A DNA stretch of 5,905 bases from Pelomonas sp046294815. GTDB taxonomy: Bacteria; Pseudomonadota; Gammaproteobacteria; Burkholderiales; Burkholderiaceae_C. Under the pieces are notes generated by a model, which worked only from the letters and a program-made list of their open reading frames with translations, did no database searches and was not told where the DNA came from. Numbering within the stretch: position 1 is the first letter of the stretch; every line of letters starts with the position of its first letter. A program made the position numbers and the translations under genes. The stretch lies in the NCBI GenBank assembly GCA_046294815.1, contig JBKBOJ010000113.1, positions 1-5,905 on the forward strand, given 5' to 3'. This document shows positions 1 through 4,714 of the stretch, in pieces.

Positions 1-827
1 AGCGCGGCCACATCTACATCGCGCAGCCGCCGCTGTACAAGGTCAAGGTCGGCAAGCACGAGCAGTACCTGAAGGACGGCCACGAGTTCGACGCCTTCCT
101 GCTCAAGGTCGCGCTGCAGGAAGCCAGCCTGGACACCGGCGACGGCAACACCTTGTCCGGCGACGCGCTGGACGCGCTGGCGCGCAAGTACGTGACGGCG
201 CAAAGCGTCATCGAGCGCCTGTCCAACTGGATGGACGGCGAGGCCCTGCACGTGCTCGCCAATGGCCTGGCGCTCAAGCTCGACACGCGCGCGGAGGCCG
301 AGGCCAGCGCTGCCAGCCTGAAGAGCCTGCTGCACGACGCCGAGGTCACCGTCGAGACCGACCCGCGCACTGACAAGCTGTTCCTGAAGATCGCCCGCAT
401 GCACCATGGCAACGTGCGCGCCAGCGTCATCCATGCCGACTTCGTGCATGGCGCCGACTACGAAGTGTTGGCCGACGCCGGCCTGAGCTTCCAGGGCCTG
501 ATCAAGCCCGGCGCCGTCGTGCGCAAGGGTGAGGGCGACAAGGTCAAGGAAGCCAAGGTCGACGATTTCCGCGCCGCGATGGCCTGGCTGATGGCGCAGG
601 CTGAAGCCAGCGTGGGCCGCCAGCGCTACAAGGGCCTGGGCGAGATGAACCCCGAGCAGCTGTGGGAAACGACGATGGACCCGGCCGTGCGCCGCCTGCT
701 GCGCGTGCAGATTGAGGACGCCATCGAGGCCGACAAGGTCTTCACGATGCTGATGGGCGACGAGGTCGAGCCGCGCCGCGAGTTCATCGAGACGAATGCG
801 TTGCGGGCGGGGAATATCGACGTTTGA
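1..827 (+). CDS. gyrB: DNA gyrase subunit B, C-terminal part (5' end outside window)
   Basis: GyrB is the ATPase subunit of DNA gyrase, which with GyrA introduces negative supercoils in the cytoplasm; it is the target of aminocoumarins. The frame is open from base 3 and ends at TGA 825-827, giving 274 residues of the C-terminal half. It opens with RGHIYIAQPPLYKVK, the end of the TOPRIM region. Next comes the long insertion typical of Gram-negative GyrB, about residues 50-195 of the fragment. QRYKGLGEMN follows at about residue 207, then PEQLWETTMDP, LMGDEVEPRR and the FIETNALRAGNIDV tail, close to E. coli FIEENALKAANIDI. All these tail blocks match my memory of the E. coli protein, so the identity is secure. 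A TTG at 153 is an internal Leu codon, not a start. No frameshift is visible. gyrB commonly follows dnaA and dnaN, so the left edge may be near oriC (inference). Confidence 0.97.
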   Translation, partial: RGHIYIAQPPLYKVKVGKHEQYLKDGHEFDAFLLKVALQEASLDTGDGNTLSGDALDALARKYVTAQSVIERLSNWMDGEALHVLANGLALKLDTRAEAEASAASLKSLLHDAEVTVETDPRTDKLFLKIARMHHGNVRASVIHADFVHGADYEVLADAGLSFQGLIKPGAVVRKGEGDKVKEAKVDDFRAAMAWLMAQAEASVGRQRYKGLGEMNPEQLWETTMDPAVRRLLRVQIEDAIEADKVFTMLMGDEVEPRREFIETNALRAGNIDV

Positions 828-841
828 GATCTGTAGGTTCT

Positions 842-859
842 CAATAGCCGCAATAGCCG
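842..859. repeat. Tandem 9-bp direct repeat (2 copies)
   Basis: CAATAGCCG occurs twice head to tail (842-850 and 851-859), starting 14 bases after the gyrB stop codon. It is a perfect duplication but too short to assign a role. Replication slippage is the simplest explanation. Confidence 0.6.
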
Positions 860-1073
860 CGCCAACTGGGTCAAAACGTCCTGAGGCTGACGGTTCAAGC
901 AGCGCTGGCTGCTGCCGGCAAGCCGGACGATCCAGACATGCTGTCAGAGCGTCACCGGGGCAAGTCGGAACAGGGGGCGCGCTCGCGACCCAAAGCCCGA
1001 CAGGCGCCTAGAAACGGCAGTTGACCGCTTGCTACGCATCGAACGCCGCGGTGAACCTGGAGGCGGTAACGGT

Positions 1074-1106
1074 GCGGGTCCTGCGCCGCGGCGCGCCCCG
1101 CGTTTT
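1074..1106 (+). terminator. Possible intrinsic terminator downstream of gyrB
   Basis: An outer stem GCGGG (1074-1078) pairs with CCCGC (1097-1101). An inner arm GCGCC (1083-1087) can pair with GGCGC (1090-1094), although its two-base loop is tight. G plus four T (1102-1106) follow. The shape fits a Rho-independent terminator that could end gyrB transcription or shield the next gene. The T tract is short, the hairpin is about 250 bases from the gyrB stop, and GC-rich DNA forms such structures by chance. It could equally be leader structure of the PEP-CTERM mRNA. Confidence 0.3.
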
Positions 1107-1162
1107 GGGGATGTCAGCACCCAAGGTGGCAACTGCAGAATCCGGCCGTCGGCCATCGTGGA

Positions 1163-1168
1163 AGGAAG
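1163..1168 (+). promoter_or_regulatory. Ribosome binding site for the first PEP-CTERM gene
   Basis: AGGAAG lies 4 bases before the ATG at 1173; its AGGA core is 6 bases away. It decides the start: the same frame is open upstream to about 1029, but only the ATG at 1173 has this site and is followed directly by a signal peptide. Confidence 0.75.
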
Positions 1169-1172
1169 ACCT

Positions 1173-1796
1173 ATGAAGCTCGCCATCGCCCTCGCCACCG
1201 CCTTGACACTCACCGCCGGCGCTTCGCAAGCGACGACCGTTCTCACGTTCGACGGCGACGTGTGTTCTGCCACCGCCGACGGCAGCGGTGCCATGGTGGC
1301 CTGTGGCAACTTCTCTCCGATCAATCAAGCTTACGGCGATGGCGGCGGCGTCGACGTGAGCTACGTCTACCAGACCGGCAGCACGAACTCGATGCAGTTC
1401 TGGGCCGACGCCTATTCCGGCATGGAGCGCGTCGCCTTCGGCGGCGTCGATCCGCAGATCACGCTCGGCGGCGCGGTCACACTGCACAGCTTCGACATCG
1501 GTTCCTGGCCCAACATCGACCGGCAGTCCCAGGTCACGGTGATCGATCTCGCGACCATGCTTCCGGTGTTCAGCACGGGCCAGTTCACGGTGCTTGGTGC
1601 GACGCCGACCCACTTCGACGTCAACCTTGCGTCCAGCGTCGGCTTGCGCATCGTCTTCGGCCCGGATGGCTACAACGTCGGCATTGACAACATTGCCTTC
1701 ACAGCGGGCGTGGTGCCGGAGCCGGAAACGTGGGCGCTGCTGGCGGCTGGCTTGGCCGTCGTTGGCGGCGTGGCGCGCCGCCGTCACACCGCGTAA
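1173..1796 (+). CDS. PEP-CTERM sorting-domain secreted protein (207 aa)
   Basis: This is an exported surface protein carrying a C-terminal exosortase sorting signal; its function is otherwise unknown. Residues 1-20 form a signal peptide (short Lys-containing start, hydrophobic ALATALTLTAG, likely cleavage after SQA). Residues 21-178 are rich in Gly, Thr, Val and Asp and look all-beta, with two cysteines (C31, C44) that could pair. The stretch GPDGYNVGIDNIAF (163-176) resembles the end of beta-sandwich domains common in such proteins; this is from memory. The tail is diagnostic: VPEPETW at 181-187, a hydrophobic helix to about 200, then ARRR near the end. By family knowledge, an exosortase (EpsH/Xrt type) processes the PEP motif at the inner membrane and the protein goes to the surface or exopolysaccharide. 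The gene stands alone, with a terminator-like hairpin about 65 bases after its stop, and converges on the lyase unit. Confidence 0.9.
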   Translation: MKLAIALATALTLTAGASQATTVLTFDGDVCSATADGSGAMVACGNFSPINQAYGDGGGVDVSYVYQTGSTNSMQFWADAYSGMERVAFGGVDPQITLGGAVTLHSFDIGSWPNIDRQSQVTVIDLATMLPVFSTGQFTVLGATPTHFDVNLASSVGLRIVFGPDGYNVGIDNIAFTAGVVPEPETWALLAAGLAVVGGVARRRHTA

Positions 1797-1862
1797 GGCT
1801 GGATTCCTGTCGCGAAACCAGTGCCCGCCGGTTGATTGGCGGATGCATACGGTGTGCCAGGC

Positions 1863-1894
1863 GGGCGACCCTTCAGGTCGCCCGTATCGCTTTT
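1863..1894 (+). terminator. Intrinsic terminator after the first PEP-CTERM gene
   Basis: A perfect 8-bp stem, GGGCGACC (1863-1870) with GGTCGCCC (1876-1883), encloses the 5-base loop CTTCA. GTATCGC and four T (1891-1894) follow. It lies 66 bases after the stop codon at 1794-1796. The stem is strong and the position right, but the T tract is offset from the stem by seven bases. It most likely ends the 1173-1796 transcript. Confidence 0.6.
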
Positions 1895-1957
1895 GCTACG
1901 CCCTTGAGCGCGCACCCGACCTTTATCGAGATCGATCGCGCATCCGAATTTCAAACG

Positions 1958-2019
1958 GCCCCTGTGGCGCTGCGGCGGCGCCCGAGGAAGTGGTGCAACG
2001 CCACAGCCCGCAGGGGCTG
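1958..2019 (-). terminator. Inverted repeats downstream of the second PEP-CTERM gene, possible terminator
   Basis: On the minus strand this lies just past the stop of the 2045-2695 gene. A long-range stem pairs GCCCCTG (1958-1964) with CAGGGGC (2011-2017), extended by TGGCG (1965-1969) with CGCCA (1999-2003) across a bulge. A competing local hairpin is CAGCCC (2004-2009) with GGGCTG (2014-2019). After the long stem the minus strand reads GTTTGAAATT, a weak T-rich stretch. It probably ends the lyase/PEP-CTERM transcript, but no clean T run is present. Confidence 0.4.
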
Positions 2020-2044
2020 AGATGCATGTGGCGCTTGTCGCGCC

Positions 2045-2695
2045 TCAGCCGCCGGCAACGCTGCGGCGGCGCACCGCGCCGGCCACGGCCAATCCGCCCA
2101 GTGCCATCAGCAGCAGCTGTGACGGCTCGGGCACTGGTGCGGCCAGGGTGGTGAGGCCGTTCAACGTGATGGAGCCGCTCCAGCTGCCGGAAGCCAGCGG
2201 GTCGGCATAGCCGTTGCCCAGTCGCACGACCAGGTCGGTTGCCGTGCCGCCAAAGCTGATCGGTGTGGCCAGCAGTACGCTGTCGGTCAGGCGGGTGCCA
2301 GGTGCGTCGCTGGCGCCGTTGGCCCAGGCGCGCCACTCGGTGGCGCCGAGGCTGCTGAAGCCGCCCACCTGCAAGGGCCCGCCGGCGGCGAGGGCTGCGG
2401 GGCCGACGTACAGCGTCAGGTCGTTGGCGTAGGTGTCCAGCGTCGAGGCGTTCAGCACGGCATGGACGGACACACCGGTCAGCGTGCCGGTGACGGCACC
2501 GGCCAGGTCGCCCGCGATCTGCAGGAACTGCCAGCCGGTGAACGACAGGTTGCTGAAGTTGTAGGTGATGGCCGAAGCGCTGATGGTGGCCGTCACGTTG
2601 GCCGGCAGTTGCAGCGCGCCGCTGTCGGCCCGCGCCGCGGGGATGAAGCCGGCCAGGGCTGCGGCGAGGGCCAAGGTCATCGCGGTCTTGTTCAT
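2045..2695 (-). CDS. PEP-CTERM sorting-domain secreted protein (216 aa), downstream of the pectate lyase
   Basis: This is a second exported protein with an exosortase sorting tail; its specific role is not recognisable. Residues 1-23 are a signal peptide (MNKTAM, then LALAAALAGFIPA, likely cleavage after ARA). The mature part has no cysteine and is rich in Ala, Gly, Leu, Thr and Ser, with alternating hydrophobic stretches that suggest beta structure (VTATISASAITYNFSNLSF at 34-52; LTLYVGP at 93-99). The tail has VPEPSQL at 188-194, a hydrophobic helix to about 208, and RRR at 209-211. Apart from the signal and tail I see no similarity to the other PEP-CTERM protein in this window. A weak binding site (AGAGA, 2701-2705) lies 5 bases before the ATG. 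It starts 75 bases after the pectate lyase stop on the same strand, so co-transcription is likely. A role in holding polysaccharide or enzyme at the surface is conjecture. Confidence 0.88.
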   Translation of the reverse strand: MNKTAMTLALAAALAGFIPAARADSGALQLPANVTATISASAITYNFSNLSFTGWQFLQIAGDLAGAVTGTLTGVSVHAVLNASTLDTYANDLTLYVGPAALAAGGPLQVGGFSSLGATEWRAWANGASDAPGTRLTDSVLLATPISFGGTATDLVVRLGNGYADPLASGSWSGSITLNGLTTLAAPVPEPSQLLLMALGGLAVAGAVRRRSVAGG

Positions 2696-2729
2696 GGGGA
2701 TCTCTTCGGAAGGCGGATGCGTGGGTCGG

Positions 2730-2760
2730 GCGGGGCAGGCCGGTGAGGGCGCAGCCCCGC
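2730..2760 (-). other. Intercistronic hairpin between lyase and PEP-CTERM genes
   Basis: GCGGGGC (2730-2736) and GCCCCGC (2754-2760) form a perfect 7-bp stem with a 17-base loop, starting 10 bases after the lyase stop on the minus strand. No T run follows, so it is a poor terminator. It could protect the lyase message from 3' decay or lower expression of the second gene. In DNA this GC-rich it may also be chance. Confidence 0.35.
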
Positions 2761-2770
2761 ACCAGGCGGC

Positions 2771-4276
2771 TTACTTCTTCTTGGTCACGGTGCCGGCGGG
2801 CGCCAGGCTTTCCAGGTTGCAGCTCACCGTGCCGTAGTTCGTGCCCGCGCCGGCCACACCGGGCAGCTTCTGCTTCACGCAGGCGGGATCCTGCACCGTG
2901 TAGGTGTAGGGAATGCCCAGCGGGAAGTTGGCGGTAGTGCTCCAGTCCGTCGCGTCACGCGAGGGGCTGGAGCCGCTTGCCACCCAGGTGATGCGATAGG
3001 TCGCGAAGTCGGCCGGGCTCTTCACGTTGTTGTTGCGCAGCTCCCAGTAGCCGATGGCCGAGCTGTCGCGCGATGTGACCGGGTTCTGCGCGTCCTCGAA
3101 CCAGTTGCCTTCGATCAGCGAGTAGCCGCCCATGCGGATGTTCGCGCCCGAGGTCTTCACGCCCGAGTACAGGTTGTTGTAGAGGTGGGTGTAGCCACCG
3201 CGCTGCAGCGGCAGGCGCGAGCTCACGTCTTTGTAGAAGTTGTGGTGGAAGGTGATGAAGCGGTCACTGGCGTCGCTGTCGCTGGAGCCGATGAGGCCGA
3301 CCTTCTGATGGTCGTGGATGTAGTTGTACGAGTAGGTGATGTGGTGGGCACCGGCCTTGCTGTCGATGAGGCCGTCGAACTCCATATCGCCGGCGCCGGC
3401 GCAGTCCTTGAGACTGCTGAACAGCGTGTTGTGGTCGATCCAGATGTAGCCCGGGAACTTGCCGCCCTGGCCCTCGATGCCGATGGCGTCGATGGAACCC
3501 GGCAGCAGACCGATGGTCATGTTGCGAATGATGATGTTCTTGGCATCCCCCTTGATGGCCAGGCCGAAGTTGGCCGCCGAGCCGTTGACACCCTCGATGG
3601 TCACGTTGCTCTTGTTCTTGACTTCCACGATGGCGCCGGCCGGCTTCTTCCACTGGGCGCAGCTGTCGGTGATGGAGCCGAAGTCAAAGGTGCCCGTGTA
3701 GCGCAGCACCAGTCCGCTGCTGCCGTTGTAGGCGTTGATCGCGGCTTGCATCTCGGCGGCGGTGGCCACCGTGATCGGCGTGGCCGAGCCGCCACCGGTC
3801 ACCACGCCGGCGTAGCCGCCGCTGTGGCCGGTCGGTGCCGGAGCGGGCGCAGGCGATGGGGCTGGCGCAGGCGCGGGCGACGGTGAGGGTGCCGGCGCAG
3901 GCGCCGGCGCGGGGGCCGGCGACGCCACGGGGCCCACGGCGCATTTCTCGGCCAGGCCCGGGTTGGGGTCGGCGCCATCGAAGGTGGCCGAGGTGCAGGG
4001 CACGGTGTTCACCAGCGTCTTGATGACCCACTTGTCTTTCAAGCCGAAGGACACCTGGCGCGGCGTGGTGCCGACCTTGCAGCTGCCGCCTTCGTCGGCG
4101 CACTTGGAAAAGCCCGACGGCCAGTCCGCCGCCTGGGCGCTGCCCAGTGGCGCCACGACGCCAATGGCCACGGCCATGGCAGCCAGGCCTTGGCGGGGGC
4201 TGGGGGCACACAGCGGCGCGGCCTGCTGCGGTTGGGGCGCGGTCAGGCCGCGGGACGCGAAACGCTTGCTCTTCAT
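2771..4276 (-). CDS. Secreted pectate lyase, polysaccharide lyase family 1, with N-terminal Cys-rich module
   Basis: The enzyme cleaves polygalacturonate by Ca2+-dependent beta-elimination, giving unsaturated oligogalacturonides outside the cell. The 501 residues are modular. An unusually long signal peptide spans 1-49 (hydrophobic AMAVAIGVVAPLG, likely cleavage after SAQA). A small module at about 51-115 has four cysteines (C60, C66, C94, C112). A Pro-Ala/Pro-Ser linker spans 119-148. The right-handed beta-helix lyase covers about 155-490. PL1 signatures are intact: WIDHN at 279-283, DGLID at 301-305 (Ca2+-binding Asp in the family), HDHQKVGLIG at 321-330 with the conserved Lys325, and RLPLQR at 354-359, matching the RxPxxR motif whose first Arg is the catalytic base. 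Nothing essential appears lost. The start at 4274-4276 has AGGAGA 6 bases upstream. The C-terminus ends TVTKKK without a PEP-CTERM tail, so it should be released or held indirectly. It heads a probable two-gene unit with the PEP-CTERM gene. Confidence 0.95.
   Translation of the reverse strand: MKSKRFASRGLTAPQPQQAAPLCAPSPRQGLAAMAVAIGVVAPLGSAQAADWPSGFSKCADEGGSCKVGTTPRQVSFGLKDKWVIKTLVNTVPCTSATFDGADPNPGLAEKCAVGPVASPAPAPAPAPAPSPSPAPAPAPSPAPAPAPTGHSGGYAGVVTGGGSATPITVATAAEMQAAINAYNGSSGLVLRYTGTFDFGSITDSCAQWKKPAGAIVEVKNKSNVTIEGVNGSAANFGLAIKGDAKNIIIRNMTIGLLPGSIDAIGIEGQGGKFPGYIWIDHNTLFSSLKDCAGAGDMEFDGLIDSKAGAHHITYSYNYIHDHQKVGLIGSSDSDASDRFITFHHNFYKDVSSRLPLQRGGYTHLYNNLYSGVKTSGANIRMGGYSLIEGNWFEDAQNPVTSRDSSAIGYWELRNNNVKSPADFATYRITWVASGSSPSRDATDWSTTANFPLGIPYTYTVQDPACVKQKLPGVAGAGTNYGTVSCNLESLAPAGTVTKKK
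3830..3928 (-). repeat. Low-complexity Pro-Ala/Pro-Ser linker coding repeat
   Basis: Residues 117-149 of the pectate lyase consist almost only of alternating Ala-Pro with a few Ser-Pro pairs. They are encoded by degenerate GGCGCA/GGCGCC-type hexamers. Such linkers separate modules in secreted polysaccharide-degrading enzymes. The DNA repeat is prone to slippage, so linker length may vary between strains. Confidence 0.85.
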
Positions 4277-4282
4277 CGACTG

Positions 4283-4288
4283 TCTCCT
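4283..4288 (-). promoter_or_regulatory. Ribosome binding site of the pectate lyase gene
   Basis: AGGAGA on the minus strand lies 6 bases before the ATG at 4276-4274. It fixes this start despite the long n-region of the signal peptide; the internal Met34 would leave no charged n-region. Confidence 0.85.
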
Positions 4289-4323
4289 GTGCTTGTCCGG
4301 GCTCGCCTCGAGCGGGCATGGCT

Positions 4324-4346
4324 GCGCCGGCAGCGCTCACCGGCGC
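4324..4346 (-). other. Hairpin in the pectate lyase 5' leader
   Basis: GCGCCGG (4324-4330) pairs perfectly with CCGGCGC (4340-4346) around a 9-base loop, 48 bases upstream of the lyase start codon. It would be part of the mRNA leader if transcription starts at the AT-rich patch further upstream. No T run follows, so attenuation by simple termination is not evident. Confidence 0.4.
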
Positions 4347-4495
4347 CTTAGAAAATTCGAGGGAACCCACTCCGCCTGATGCTCCGTCTCGTGCGGCGCG
4401 AACCGGCAGGATCCGCGTCGGAGAGGGTGGCCATCGGCGTTGGCCAGGTGCGGCGCGTCAGCGCTCAGGCGTGGCGGCGTCGTGCACGTGGCCCG

Positions 4496-4524
4496 ATGCT
4501 AGCGAGACCGATTGATTTCGGAAA
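4496..4524 (-). promoter_or_regulatory. Candidate sigma-70 promoter for the pectate lyase unit
   Basis: On the minus strand, TTTCCG (4524-4519, weak -35) and TAGCAT (4501-4496, four of six matches to TATAAT) are 17 bases apart. Match quality is modest. It shares the AT-rich patch with the opposite promoter candidate. I see no convincing binding site for a pectin-responsive regulator or CRP. Confidence 0.25.
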
Positions 4525-4540
4525 GGCGTTTTACTTTTAT
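4512..4540 (+). promoter_or_regulatory. Candidate sigma-70 promoter for the GNAT gene
   Basis: TTGATT (4512-4517; four of six matches to TTGACA) and TTTTAT (4535-4540; four of six to TATAAT) are separated by 17 bases, inside the most AT-rich patch of the window. Its -35 box lies next to that of the opposing candidate, so the two promoters could compete. Confidence 0.35.
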
Positions 4541-4714
4541 TGGCGCGATGTTGCGGGTTTGTTCTGATCGTGCTTGCCCGAGGGTTCGCTGCATGGGTGA
4601 TACGCCTGAGCTGCGGCTGGGCGGCGGCTTGCCGCTGCGCCAGGCAGACGCCGTCATGGGCGCGCTGGGCGTGCCGCAGAATGCGGGCCCGTCCGTTCCA
4701 CCACCGGGCCGCCG

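Larger units (their letters stand above)
828..1172. other. 345-bp intergenic region between gyrB and a PEP-CTERM gene
   Basis: I see no convincing gene here. Short frames on both strands are rich in Arg, Ser and Ala, have no ribosome binding site and match no family I know. The region holds a tandem 9-base repeat (842-859), a small hairpin (AGCAGC 898-903 with GCTGCT 908-913), a larger GC hairpin followed by four T at 1074-1106, and the ribosome binding site of the next gene. A TTGACC at 1021-1026 resembles a -35 box, but no matching -10 box lies at the right distance, so the promoter of the downstream gene is not identified. Confidence 0.6.
4277..4714. other. 438-bp divergent intergenic region between pectate lyase and GNAT gene
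   Basis: The two flanking genes are transcribed away from here. I find no convincing coding region: the short plus-strand frames are rich in Arg, Cys and Trp and lack ribosome binding sites. An AT-rich patch at 4505-4545 stands out against GC-rich surroundings and holds candidate promoters for both directions. If these are used, the lyase mRNA has a leader of roughly 210 bases and the GNAT mRNA one of about 165 bases. A second small AT-rich patch lies at 4348-4358. A strong hairpin sits at 4324-4346. No riboswitch class is recognised. Confidence 0.55.

Noticed and set aside
1021..1049. TTGACC as -35 box of a promoter for the first PEP-CTERM gene
   Set aside because: The bases 17 positions downstream (CGCCGC) are not a -10 box, and no acceptable alternative lies within 15-19 bases.
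828..1172. Remnant of a transposase or mobile element after gyrB
   Set aside because: I found no terminal inverted repeats, no target duplication and no transposase-like motif in any frame.
1032..1787. 251-codon minus-strand frame opposite the first PEP-CTERM gene
   Set aside because: It is dominated by Arg, Ala, Asp, His and Val with no motif; antisense shadow.
1029..1796. Longer version of the first PEP-CTERM protein starting at 1029
   Set aside because: The extra 48 residues are Arg/Pro/Gly-rich, would bury the signal peptide and have no ribosome binding site. ATG 1173 has both.
1923..2762. 279-codon minus-strand frame overlapping the second PEP-CTERM gene
   Set aside because: It is Arg/Gly/Pro/His-rich and has no motif or binding site. 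It is the out-of-frame shadow of the 2045-2695 gene.
3185..3886. 233-codon plus-strand frame opposite the pectate lyase
   Set aside because: It is Val/Asp/Gly/Ala-rich, as expected from the complement of a GC-rich gene. The lyase on the other strand has all PL1 motifs.
3830..3928. CRISPR-like or tandem-repeat array in the lyase gene
   Set aside because: The repeat units are degenerate hexamers that keep the reading frame and encode a Pro-Ala linker; there are no spacers.
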